From Pegoplata infirma (taxonomy: Eukaryota > Arthropoda > Insecta > Diptera > Anthomyiidae), in contig OY992537.1 in assembly GCA_963921195.1 (NCBI GenBank), positions 134,248,756-134,312,755 of the forward strand: a stretch of DNA of 64,000 nucleotides, in the 5' to 3' direction. A program made the position numbers and the translations under genes. Each line of letters begins with the position of its first letter. Position 1 is the stretch's first letter. A model generated the notes under the pieces. The model was not told where the DNA came from and did not search any database. It saw nothing but the letters and a program-made list of their open reading frames with translations. Of this stretch, positions 42,795 through 54,293 are shown one piece after another.

Positions 42795-44013
42795 CACTGC
42801 GTGACAAAACTAACCACTATTTTATATAACAAGAGGTACGACCATCATTTCAATATATTTCGGACATGCTGAATCGAATGGCGTATTCCGTTTTTCGATG
42901 TATGGTACAGTTTTCCTGTAAAATGTCATTAAAGATTGGCTGATTTTCAGCTGCTTTTTGAACAAAAAAACAATCCAAAGCTAATGATTTTTAAATTGTA
43001 TGGCATGGAAAACAAAGATATAACTTGTAGCAATATTTCTAATATAAATTTGGTTTAAAGCTTTTCATCTTCAGCCCTTAAATTCGCGGATTTCTTCATT
43101 TTTTTAAGTTTTCGCGAAATTAACCGCTAAATTGGTCTCTGATAAAAAACTTGCATTTTGTGGATCATAATGGCGTCCATGACACTACGAATAGTGGACA
43201 AAAAACATCTATGTTATATGGACCATCATGATGAAAATCGCGAAAAACCGTTTTTTTTGTATATGGCAGCATCACTTTAGGAGATGATTTGAGGCTTCAT
43301 CTTTTAGTATATAATGTGGGAACCTTAAACAATGAACTAACCCAAAATTTGTCCAAAAAAGTTTTCATTTGCAAAAGTTATCTTAACAAAAACTATAATT
43401 ATTGTATCGCAAACACTGAAATAATAGTTTTTGTTAAGATAACTTTTGCAAATAAAAACTTTTTTGGCCGAATTTTTGGTCAGTTAGTTGTTTAAGGTTC
43501 CCATACTATATACTAAAAGATGAAGCCTCAAATCATCTCCTAAAGTGATGCTGCCATATACAAAAAAAAACGGTTTTTCGCGATCTTCATCATGATGGTC
43601 CATATAACATAGATGTTTTTTGTCCACTATTCGTAGTGTCATGGACGCCTTTATGATCCACAAAATGCAAGTTTTTTATCAGAGACCAATTTGGCTGTTA
43701 ATTTCGCGAAAACCTTAAAAAATGAAGAAATTCGCCAAGTTAAGGGCTTGAATTGAAAAGCTTTAAACCAAATTTGCATAAGAAATGTTGCTACAAGTCA
43801 TATCTTTGTTTTCCATGTCATAAAATTTATAAACCATTTACTTTGCAAATTTTTTTTTAAAAAACTGACTCGAAATCAGCAAATCTTTAACGACATTTTG
43901 CAAGAAAACTGTACCATACATCGAAAAACGGAGTACACCATTCGAATCAGCATGTCCGAGATATAAAGAAATGATGGTCGTAACTCTTGTTTATTTTTTA
44001 GTGTTCCGCAGTG
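42795..44013. mobile_element. 1.2-kb palindromic element, CACTGCG termini
   Basis: CACTGCGTGACA at the left is matched inverted by TGTTCCGCAGTG at the right. Arms of about 600 bp are well conserved: TTTTTCGATGTATGGTACAG, TTGTGGATCATAATGGCGTC and GAGATGATTTGAGGCTTCAT are each found inverted. The loop near 43400 is about 40 bases. AAA flanks both ends but no longer duplication is certain. No protein. Confidence 0.85.
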
Positions 44014-44660
44014 AAATTAATAACCTCAATTTGGTTTTTATAAACAAAAAAAAGTTTATAAAACAATCATTACATCAAATTATCTTACTCGTATAACCAA
44101 AAAAATCAGTAAATCTACTAATATTTTTATGAGTGTACCTGAAAACACAAAACCAATTTGTACTTCGTTTCATTCAATAATATGACACTAATTAATTCTA
44201 CGAAAAATCAATATTTTACTATAAAATTTAAGAATGCCTTAAATGTTCATTATGTCTCACAACATTTGTCACCCATAGCACCAAATCACTTTCTTAACTA
44301 ATTCCAAAATTTGAAATCATTTGTTTAAACTTGAAGTTTTCACAAAATCTTATAACTTTTTAAACATGTGCCAACAAATACCATTTACTATGTATGGATA
44401 AAATCCGTTGTTGCCTTCATTTAGTGCGGACTAAAATTATATTAATGAGACCATTAATTGGCTGAATTTAATGGCCTTGAGCAAAAAATTTTCTAACCAC
44501 CACAAATTTGTTTTAGTTTGTTACAAATTACCGAAGTAAGTTTAAACTACGTGAGTGGTTTAATGAGTTAAAGACCAATAATAATTGATGATTATTTATT
44601 AAAGCAAGGTTAACATTTAATATAACTTGAAGATTTTTTTTTATTAATTTATTTTTTTTA
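44014..44660. other. Intergenic, nothing recognised
   Basis: AT-rich sequence without a supported feature. Confidence 0.45.
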
Positions 44661-44663
44661 CTA

Positions 44664-45150
44664 CATTCCAAAAAAAAAAAAAACTTGTTAAATTACTAGA
44701 AAAATACCCGTAATCCCATTTTACTAATATTTGACAGTTATCCTTGTTTTATAACGAAAAATTTCGATCGTTTAATTTTTTTTTTGTAATTTGTCAATTT
44801 TTCCGTAAATATTCAAATTTCCAAGGTAACTTAAAAAAAATCTATGATGTCACGAGAATTCCTTGTAAGTATTAGCGCATCAAAAAAAATTGTAAATTTA
44901 CACAATTTTATTGATAAAAAAAACTGTAAAATTAAAAAAAAATATCGTAATTTTTATTGGGCATTCCCGTAAAATAGCAAGTATCTAGTGTTTGGGAATT
45001 CCAGGACTTTTATATTTTCCGGAAAACGGGAAATAAAAATTTAAGTTCACGGGATTCCCGGGAAATTTAAATTGTCAATATAAATCCTTAAAAAACATTA
45101 AAATTTCACAAAATGGTTGTTTAAAACGGTTTATTATTAAAATACAATGT
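44664..45150. repeat. MITE left end and TAGTGTTTGGG fragment
   Basis: CATTCCAAAAAAAAAAAAAC with GTTAAATTACTAG starts a 9142-class MITE. At 44986 TAGTGTTTGGGAATTCCAGG begins a truncated copy of the hAT-like family at 2416 that fades near 45150. Right ends were not found. Confidence 0.55.
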
Positions 45151-45367
45151 GTCTGTTCGTTTACCTTACTACAATCTACTCTTTTTTACTACTTTTAATA
45201 CAGCTGGAAATTTTCAATACAAAAAGTAAACAAAACTTTCCAGTTGTAGTAAAAATAGTAAGAAATTTTGATAAACAAACAGACCTAATATGTGTACAAC
45301 TAATTAAAGCACAAGAGACAATTAAAAAGTAAAATAGAAGTAAAAGAGAAAAATTAAAAAAAAAGTA

Positions 45368-45415
45368 GAAAAGTTAAATTCGACTTGGCCGAATCTACGA
45401 ATACCCTCCACAATG
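45368..45415 (-). repeat. TATACCC dispersed repeat, 3' end fragment
   Basis: On the minus strand GTGGAGGGTATTCGTAGATT then CGGCCAAGTCGAATTTAACT corresponds to GTGGAGGGTATCACTACATT and CGGCAAAGCCAAATTAAACT at the end of the copy at 62575. Confidence 0.6.
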
Positions 45416-45504
45416 CCCATTTGAAGTGATACACTAAAAAAAAACCTTGTAAAGTTACCAAAAAATTTCGTGATTTTACGAGACTATTCTCGTAAAATAG
45501 GAGG

Positions 45505-46854
45505 AGGAGCTAAAACACCTCAATTCAACCGATGAGTTGACCGCACCCCCTCCAAATTTAATGATATTAAGTACTGGAGTTTACTTTAACAAAAAAGAGA
45601 TTTTGCCAATTTTTCAGGATTCTGATCATTCCAGTATTCGAGATATGCGGTCTTGAAAATTAACAAAATCGTATATATTTGACAAAAGTGTGCTGACATA
45701 AGTAAATATATCCCGAAAATAAATAACAATTCAGGTCTCATTCAGGTTTCAAATAATAGGTAATGAAACAGCCTTTAAAACTGCGTTCCCCAAGATTTTT
45801 TTTGAAAAAGGTAAAAGGTCATTAGATTAAACCTTAATTTTTGGAGAGCAATATCACAAAAAAACGATATTTTTAAAATTTTGGAGAAAATATTTGTTGT
45901 TAAGGGTCACCTGTACTACTTAAGTTTGCATTTTCAGGATGGAGACTTCATTGGAACTTTTTATATTAATAGAAACATTGTGACAGGATTTAAAAAGCGG
46001 TGTAAAAGTCTGTAAAAAAAAAAACATTTTTTTTGTCTTTGAAATTCTGGTACCAAAATTATTTTTTTTTAATGTTTTTGACGTGCTGATCCAAATATGA
46101 CCTTTGAACTGGTCTATCGCTATTACTTTTCAAGATATATGCACCTAAATGTTAAAAAAAAACGCAGCAATAGCATTTTAGCAATTTTCACATATTTATG
46201 TGCAGATATCTCGAAAACTAATAGCGATAGGCCAGTTCAAATGTCATATATGGACTCAACACGTCAAAAACATTCAGAAAAATTAACTTTGATACCAGAA
46301 TCTCAGAGACAAAAAAAACATTTTTTTTAAGGGAAAATACACCACTTTTTCTTTCCTGTCACTATGTTTCTACTAATATTAAAAGTTCCAATGAAGTCTC
46401 CATCCTCAAAATTTAACTTAAGTAGTACAGATGACCCTTAATAACATATAGTAGTATTTTTTTCAAAATTTTAAAAATATCGTTTTTTGAGATATAGCTC
46501 TCCAAAAATTAAGGTTAAAACCAATGAACTTTGACCTTTTTCAAAAAAAATTTGGTTGAATGTCATTTTAAAGGCTGTCTCATTACCTATTTTTTGCAAC
46601 CTGATTCTGACCTGTATTGTTATTACTTTTCGAGTTATCTTTATTTATCTCAGAACACCTTTGTCAAATATAAGTATACGATTTTGCCTATTTTCAAGAC
46701 CACATATCTCGGGAAGAAAATCTACCAGAAGTTCAAAATTTTGGCACTATGATCTTTTTTGTAAGGGCCCAACTATATTCCAAGTTTCAACAAATTCGAA
46801 AGTGGTAAGGTCAAAAATGCTACTTTTTTCGGTTGAATTGAGGTGTTTAAACTC
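45505..46854. mobile_element. 1.35-kb palindromic element, AACACCTCAATTCAACCG termini
   Basis: GAGCTAAAACACCTCAATTC at the left and GAATTGAGGTGTTTAAACTC at the right. Arms of about 650 bp share ATGACCTTTGAACTGG, GATGGAGACTTCATTGGAAC and TTAAACCTTAATTTTTGGAG, each inverted. GGAGG occurs at both junctions (45500-45504 and 46855-46859), a possible 5-bp duplication. It lies within a MITE. The open frames inside are arm sequence, not genes. Confidence 0.8.
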
Positions 46855-46948
46855 GGAGGTAAAATTCTCGTAAAATTACTAGGATTTCCTCGTAATTTTG
46901 AATGCGCCAAAAATTGGTAAAATAACCAATTTTATTGGTAAAAAAACA

Positions 46949-47152
46949 GGCGCCCCAGTAGGCTAGTTGGTAGCGTGCTAGCCTATGAGTCTGGGGGTCG
47001 TGGGTTCGATTCCCACCAGAGGCCTTGGTCTGATTCGCGACAACGAGACGAAGGTCATTGTTACCAGTTCTCGGTTAGGTAAAATTAGTATGTAATTTGT
47101 AATTATATGGTAATTCTTAATAAAATAAAATAGAATAAAATAAAATAAAAAA
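46949..47152 (+). mobile_element. tRNA-derived SINE copy 2, most complete
   Basis: Head GGCGCCCCAGTAGGCTAGTT with an A-box-like TAGGCTAGTTGG (46959-46970) and the B box GGTTCGATTCC (47003-47013) in a T-arm-like GTGGG...CCCAC hairpin. The body is CTTGGTCTGATTCGCGACAA, GAGACGAAGGTCATTG and TTACCAGTTCTCGGTTAGG. The tail is AT-rich and ends in repeated AATAAAATAAAA. RNA polymerase III transcription from the internal boxes is expected from known tRNA-derived SINEs; mobilisation would need a LINE partner. Confidence 0.9.
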
Positions 47153-47614
47153 TGTTTAAAAAAATGGTAAATTTACAAACCAAAATGGTAAATTTAAAAA
47201 AAAAAAAAATTTTTTTGTTAAACAACATAAATCCACGTAATAAAATCATTTTTGTAAAATTACTGTTTTTTTTGTAAATTAACTAGAATCCTCGTAATAA
47301 ATTTTTCAAAATTTTGTCAACTTTTTTTAAAATATTTTTCAATAAAAAAAAAATAAATTTTGTCCGGGACTTAAAAAATTAAAAAAAAAAATAGAAAATT
47401 TACAAAAAAAAAATATTGCTTTTTTTTGTTAAACAACATAAATCCTCGTATAACATAATTTTTGTAAAATAACAGTTTTTTTGTAAATCTACTAGAATTC
47501 TCGTAATAAAAGCTTTGTTGTAAAATTACAGTTTTTTTTTGTAAAATGACCTGTCAAAATGGTAGAACACAATTACGAAAATAAATTTGTAAAATCTATC
47601 TATATAAATAAAAA

Positions 47615-47998
47615 TCAATTGTCGTTCGTTGGTAACGGCATCAGTTGAGAACGGCTGGACCGATTTGGACAATATTTTTTTTGAAATGTTCGTCATAGTC
47701 CAACTTAGGTTTTTACGTGAAGAAAATTTGACCACGCCCACTTTTACGCCCACTTTTTTCGATTTATCTAAAGTCAGAAAACGGCTGCACCTATTTGGCC
47801 AATCTTTTATTAAAATGATCGTCGTAATCCAATTTAAGTTTTTACTAAAAGAAAAATCGACCACGCCCACTTTTACGCCCACTTTTTTCAATTTATGTAA
47901 CATCTGAGAAGGGCTGGACCGATTAGACTATTTTTTTTTTGTAATGAATATTCATCATATTCCAACTTTGGTTTTTCGAAAAAAGAAATTGACCACCG
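47615..47998 (+). repeat. Helitron minisatellite, part before Transib
   Basis: Units of roughly 130-150 bp contain GAGAACGGCTGGACCGATTT, then GTTCGTCATAGTCCAACTTA and CCACGCCCACTTTTACGCCC. Two full units and the start of a third precede the Transib insertion. The mirror-image open frames at 47526-47907 come from this repeat and are not genes. Confidence 0.75.
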
Positions 47999-48449
47999 CA
48001 CTGTGGTTCCAAATCCAAATCTAGGTGGACAAAAGTCTAAAAAGTTTGAACCTCTAAATTAAAAAACGGTAGGTGTTTTAAATAGCTAACAACATGCCTA
48101 GACTAGACGCAAAATATTTTGATTAAATAATGGGTTTAACTTTGTCCCCGCAGCACTAGAACATCAATGTTTGTTCACGAAAATGTTTGTAACTAAAAAC
48201 TAAGGAAATCAATACAAAACTAAGTAGCTTATACCAAGTGAACTATTTGCAGGAGAATGCCGTGAATTGTTTTTTATATAACCATGGGTATATACTTATC
48301 AAAAAAAATTTCATGGGTTCGAAATTTTTTCGCGATTTCTTAATATCGGTTTTTGAAGTTAGGGTCATAAGTAAAAAAAAAAATTAGATTATCAATATAT
48401 CAAAGCTTGCCAAAAAAAAACGCTCCAAGTTGCGGGCAAGCCACTATAT

Positions 48450-49733
48450 CAGGGATGTTAAAGTTGGTACAATTGTACTTTTTTTGGTACATTTTGACCT
48501 TCAAAAGTACCGTGGTACTACCGCGACTCATTTGGTACAATTTTAAAATTTCCAATTTATTTATAACTCATCGAAATATCGGAAAAATACCCCATCACTT
48601 TTCTTTACTTAAAAAAATGCTCACAAAGGTACTAATGCTAGACTGACTTACACCATAAATGAGACACTTTTTTTAGTTGTTTTAAAACAGTTTAAAGTAG
48701 TTTTCAAATAAAATTTTTCTAAAAATTAAAAAAAAAAAGTTATCAGAATTAGACACTTCAGAAAAAAATTCTTACTCTCTTTTATCAAACCAAAAGTCTC
48801 CGAATTTCCCACAGAAAAATCAGTCAGTTATTTATAGACAATTAATGAAGATATTATTAATTGCAGATTTTGACACCTTTTATCGTTAGAAGAATTCTGA
48901 GATCTTGATACATTTTTCGTGTTTACACACTCAGATACATTTTTCCTGTCGAAAAATTCTAGAATTCTGAATTTTTCCTACACTCAAAAAGTTATGTTAG
49001 TAAAATCAACTGAAAATGTCAGTTAAAATAACTACTTTGTAAGTCATTTTGGGGTCAACTACTTTTTCAGTTAAATCAACTAACAATGTTAGTTATTTTA
49101 ACTGACAAAAAACGACTGACTGATGTAGTAAAAACTACTTACAGTCAAAACAACTAAAATGTAGTAAAAATAAAATAATCAATTTTTTTTAAAAAAAGTT
49201 TTTCAGAAAAATAATTGAAGACCAAATTTTTTCAAAGTTTTTTAAAAAAAAAAAACGAAAATTTATTTTTATTTTTTGGAAAAAAAAAATTGAAAATTTT
49301 TCAGAGATAAGCTAAATAAAATTAACTACTTTAAATAACTGTTACTACATCACAGTACTTTTTTGTTAGTTGTTCAAAAAAATTACTTAAAACAACTAAC
49401 AGAAATAGTTGTTTGATATTTTTCATACAAAAATAACTGACTTTGTAGTTGAAAACAACTAACTACTGTAAAATATACAAACAACTAGCATGTAGTAACT
49501 TACATAATTTTCTGAATGTATACATAAAGTATTGGACAATGAGACATAAACGCCCCTGATTTTTTTTTTGTTGGGAGGGGGGGGGTAGACACGATTTAGT
49601 ACAACCGAATTTACACTTTCATTTGTTTTAGTTAAGTTTTTATTACCTTAAAAAAATGGTACCGTGAGGGTCCAAAAAGTACAATTTTTTTGGAAAGTTG
49701 GTACAAAATTGAAAACCCCATTTAACATCCCTG
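48450..49733. mobile_element. hAT-like element, CAGGGATGTTAAA termini, 8-bp duplication
   Basis: CAGGGATGTTAAAGTTGGTA at the left and CCCATTTAACATCCCTG at the right, flanked by a perfect CACTATAT at 48442-48449 and 49734-49741. AGTTGGTAC and GTACCGTGGTAC motifs recur near the ends, and AGATTCTGA-type repeats and a G-run fill the interior. It contains the MITE 48981-49518. No transposase. Confidence 0.9.
48981..49518. mobile_element. CACTC-type MITE with AACTAC/GTAGTT array
   Basis: CACTCAAAAAGTTATGTTAG and TTACATAATTTTCTGAATG, with TA at 48979-48980 and 49519-49520. The interior is packed with GTAGTTATTTTAACTAC-type palindromes, a motif unlike that of the GTAAAATTAC class despite the shared termini. 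Confidence 0.85.
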
Positions 49734-50832
49734 CACTATATACATCTCTTAGAGTAACTATCAGAGAGTATGTTTCATCTTTCATCTCATCCAGCGGCGT
49801 CCAGCTGCATTTTTTATAGCGTTTTTAAAAAAGTCATTTTTTCTTCAATATTTATAACTCTCAAGAAAATGCTTATAATATTCAGGATCTTCTGCACATA
49901 TTTTTGCAACAAATACCTCTACAGTATTTTCTATAATTGTTATATCACATATTTTTCCTTTCCCGCAACTCTAGAAGCACAAAAAAAACTACACATTAAA
50001 AGTAATTCGACATAGCTGGACTTTACTGTAATGCTCAGAAAAGCTTTTTTATATCATTTTTAAATACTTCCTTTAAATTAAGTGGCCTAAAGTAGCAAAT
50101 AGTAATTAACTTTTTCCAGTTGTAGCGAAAAGTCCAATTAAGTTAAAGCTATTTTAGTGAAACCCACTGTATTTTCAAAAATATTGAAGCTACAATTTTT
50201 TAAAGCATTTTATTGAAATCAGCGACCCACAGTGGTCAATTTCGCGAGATAGCGGTCAAAACTCTATAACTTTTGAACGGATTGGTATTTTTTTACGCAA
50301 TTTGTTTTGTTCAATAGGAGGGACTTTAAGCTTCAATTTGCGTGTTCAAACGTAAAAATCGACTGATAGGAACGTAAGTAATGTGGAGTTAAAAATGCAT
50401 TTTAATTTTTTGTTGAGTTTCCATGGTAAAGTTGAATATTTTGACATTTTAAATAGGTATTTTTTTTATAATTTCTTATTTTCTTCAATCGTATTTTACA
50501 ACCGATACTTATTTATTATTCCTAAACTTAATTTTGGTCAGAAAATGCCAACATTTGGCCCCTGACATTTACTTAGTCTCAATATTCACAGGGGCCAAAG
50601 GTTGGTTTTTTGTAAGAAAGATAATTCTTGTGAGGATTAAACTGAAAAATAACACTGAAATTTCCAACAATATCAATACCATTTGGATATATTATATACA
50701 GAACACAACATCGATAAAATTTAAAGTAAACTTTTACTATTGATTTAAAGTGCACATATATTTTATTTAAATGTATTAATAAAAATTTATAATAAAATTA
50801 GAAACAAATTATAATCTTTTAACTAGTATTAA

Positions 50833-53518
50833 TTAAACAATATTAGTAAAAATTTCTTCAAAATAGCTTTGATTTTCATATTGCAGTAGTTGTTTAGCTT
50901 CTTCATCTAACTCTAATGAGGTTGATTTCCATTTTTGTCGAATACTGGACATATATGGGTCTGATGTGCACAACAAAATATTAATAAGATCTTCATTAGT
51001 ACAATATCTGGAAATTTTCCTTGTATTGTGCTCGCGAAAGAATCTGTAGTCTTTGTTCCTTTTTTCTTGCGCTTCTTCTGAGAGATCTCCAATTGGGAGC
51101 ATATTGTGCTGAATTATTTGTTCCCCATGGAACAAAGTTTTGTGAACTCTGGTTGGCATATGTCTCCAAGAATATTTTTGGTTATAAAGGGTTGCTGTCT
51201 CATAAGCATACTGACCAAATTTTTTTGCATCTATCTTTTTGCTACATGCTATAACTTCTAATATGATTTGGAATCTTCGTATTAAATCATAATCTACTCC
51301 AGTTATAGAAGCTGCAGTTTCTGGATCGGAAAAAAATCTCCTTGCTGTGTTTCCATCATTAGAATTTCCTTCTCCTTGCTTTGGCTGGTCAATTATAAGG
51401 CCTATCTCACGGTATTTATCTTGAATGTCTTTTTTTTTGCTTTCTTTTTTCCAAATTTTCTTTGTTGTTTCTCACTGTTTCGCCTAACGGGCCAAATTCC
51501 AAATCGTATCACAATTTAAGAATATGCTCCATAAAACGAATTCTAGCATGAAGAGGTGACATTCCAAATTCATATGCTTCATTAAAACTATCGTCTTGTG
51601 TTAGTGGTTGGCTCAATTGACTTGATGTTTTTTGGCATATGGTGCAGCTTGACGAAGACTTTGTTTCGGTTAAAGCTTGTGCAACTTTTCCATCGATCAT
51701 TGTAAGTGACATTTTAAAGTTAACTTCGATGCATTGGTAATTAAATTCAAATATCACTGGTTGAAGTTCTTTAATTTCATCTCTTATTTTGCCAACTTCT
51801 TCAGTTATGACATCTTTAGTTTCTTTTTTGTAAGCAAACTTTATTGGTCTACAAAATTTTGTTGACGAGTGAATTTCATTCTTCCATACATCCATCTCTG
51901 CAGCTCTACTAGTTGACGGCTCTGAACCAATATAAGTTTTTGTTAAACGTAATGGAACGAAAGAAATCATGAATAAATTGGCATCTGATGAATTTTCCGC
52001 ATTACATTGTTTGTATTGTTTCTGGCCAGAGAACCCATCACATCCACATTTAGAAATTAAAGTCATGCTGCAATTTTTAAACTTCTTTAAATAGTCAGCA
52101 TCAAATGTCTTTAATAACACTGTGCTACAAAAAACACAAAATCAAATATACTTTTAAAATGAGGTATTTAAGATTGTAGGTCTCGTCGAAAAGATCACAA
52201 AAATGCCCATCAAACTTACCAGACACCCTCAAATTTTAAAGTTATTGTCAAAAAACGATTTTTTGGGACTTTTCTCACTAAACCACGTGTAACTTCAACA
52301 TTTTTCAACCGATTTTCAATTTTTCAACTGTTTTGTATAGAAGAAGGATAGGGCTTTTCATGTGTGTGAATTGGTCTATACATATAAAAAAGATATGTAT
52401 TGATTTTTTCAACAATATCTAATTTTTTGTTATTTTTTGAAAATTTTTTGAGTTTATCGATTTTTTTCTGTTATAGTTCGTTCAACAACATTTATATTTA
52501 TAAACGTATTCTTAAATAAAATTGAATTGTGAATACGATGAGTTTTATGCCAAAAAAATCGGATAACAACTGACAGAGTTGTGATAATTTTTCTAAAAAA
52601 GAAAATTAAGATTTTGTATGAAATTGCAGTGCGGATAACCAGGCAAAAAAATAAACGAACATACTGAGAGGTCGCGTATCATTATTTTAAAAGTTTTTGA
52701 TCTCCTGAATTCGAATTTGACCTTGAAATTTCGCTATCTTATTAAGTTTTTGATATATCAATTTATGTTAAATATCTCAAAAACCTGACGAGATAGAGCA
52801 ATTTAAAGGCCAGATTCGAATTCAGTGCGCCAAAAACCTTTAAAAATATTGCACATGACCACATTATGATAAATTTAATTTTTTTTGCCTGGGTTAACTG
52901 AATGGCGATTTCCTGCAAAATCTTAATATTCTTTTTTAGAAAAATTATCACAACTCTGTCAATTGTTATCCGATTTCTTCAGGATAAAGCTTATCGTATT
53001 CGGAATATTTTTTTTTTAAATACGTTTATAAATATAAAGGTTGTTAAACGAACTATAGCATAAAAAAATCGATAAACTCGAAAAATTTTCAAAAAATAAC
53101 AAAAAAATTAGATATTATAGAAAAAAACTATAGATAGATTTCTTATATGTGTAGACCAACTCACACACGTGGAAAGCCCTATCCTACTTATATCCAAAAC
53201 AGTTGAAAAATTCAAAATCGGTTGAAAATTTTCTGAATTACACAAGGTTTAGTGAGCAAACTCCAGAAAAAACGTTTTTTGACAATAACTCTAAAATTTG
53301 AGGGTGTCTGGCAAGTTTAATGGGCATTTTTTCTACTCGATAAGACCAACAACCTATACTATGTCACATCAGAAGTATTTTTTCACTGTAGCACAGTGTA
53401 ATCGTTCTGCAGTGTGTTCAAGAAGATCCTGCAATTTTATTTCTGCTGAACTTGAAGTTACACTAATAGCAGTTGGTGAAGGTAAGCAATCTTTTTTGGC
53501 AGAAACTATATCTCGATA
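50833..53518 (-). pseudogene. Transib (RAG1-like) transposase, broken
   Basis: Reading the minus strand, the N-terminal piece (about 53518-53399) has AKKDCLPSPTAISVTSSSAE and IKLQDLLEHTAERL. A palindromic insertion (53398-52118) follows. The second piece (52120-51509) has LISKCGCDGFSG with the first catalytic Asp, VPLRL, STKFCRPIKFAYKKET, LTMIDGKV with the second Asp, a CTIC zinc half-site and LHARIRFMEHILKL. The third piece (about 51450-50833) has NDGNTARRFFSDPETAASIT, MPTRVHKTLFHG, LPIGDLSEEAQEKRNKDYR with the final Glu and LLCTSDPYMSSI. These match the Transib/RAG1 core in order. Damage consists of the insertion, a stop after HILKL (51509-51511), a frameshift near the T-runs at 51425-51440, and a stop upstream of the N-terminal piece. 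A minus-strand AATAAA near 50765 could be its polyadenylation signal. Confidence 0.88.
52118..53398. mobile_element. 1.28-kb palindromic element in the Transib transposase gene, TAA duplication
   Basis: CACTGTGCTACAAAAAAC at the left and TTTTTCACTGTAGCACAGTG at the right, flanked by TAA at 52115-52117 and 53399-53401. The reading frame of the transposase is consistent across the site once the 3-bp duplication is counted. Arms of about 600 bp are conserved (ATGGGCATTTTT/AAAAATGCCCAT, GGATAGGGCTTT, ACAACTCTGTCA). A 3-bp TAA duplication suggests PIF/Harbinger-type mobilisation. No protein of its own. Confidence 0.85.
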
Positions 53519-54293
53519 TGATATTTATCGATATTTAAATTTATTTGCAATTTTCAGGTATTTAAGTTATGTAATATTAGATGGCAATAAAATCATTTTT
53601 TACCTTTTCCAAATGAATTGCCAGATACCACATAATTTGAGAGTTATATTGTAATTTTTGTCAAAATTTTGATACACCCTTCTATGTGGACTAGGTCCAA
53701 ATATGGGCCAACTTCTCCTAATTTTAACAGAATTATTTTTTGGGTCAATAAGAACTCTTGTACAAAATTTCATCAAAATATATGAATAATAGCCACTTTC
53801 ACATACAAATAACTTCTCAAAAAATATGATGTGCATTTGTACCGAATATCTTACCTTGGGTCACAAAAATTGCTGTAGCTCAAAAAGTGCAGTCCCGATG
53901 CATGGACATGTATATATAGGAATGTAGGGGAGAGTTAGGACTACAAAATAGTAAAGTTGTGTTTTGACTCAGCTTGACTCACAGGAGTTGTGCTCTATAA
54001 AGTAGGAAATTTCCGAGAAATTTGACCTTTTTTAAAAAAAATATTTAAATTGTTCTGAAAACAGTAGAGCTTAAATTTTTTTACCAGTAACAGGAAATAA
54101 GTTAAGTTACAACACAAACTTTATTTCGTCCAAAAATCTTGAAAAACAAAAAAGTTATGATCATTTAAACTTTAAAAATTAACTAAAAATATCATAAATT
54201 TACTAAATTCTGAAAAAGCCCATTTTGGACCACCCTGTTCTCAGTGAAATAGTTGAAATAGAGTTCTAATTTTTTGGCTCCCGAGGTTTACTA

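Noticed and set aside
43289..43495. 68-residue protein
   Set aside because: It spans the centre of the 42795-44013 palindrome, so it reads into its own inverse.
46097..46873. Open frames in the 45505-46854 region
   Set aside because: They are arm sequences of a palindrome; the same DNA occurs inverted and the translations show no domain.
46949..47025. Functional tRNA gene
   Set aside because: A and B boxes are present but there is no matching acceptor stem, and the unit has a SINE body and A-rich tail with further copies.
47526..47907. Pair of overlapping opposite-strand proteins with repeated sequence
   Set aside because: They are translations of the Helitron minisatellite units.
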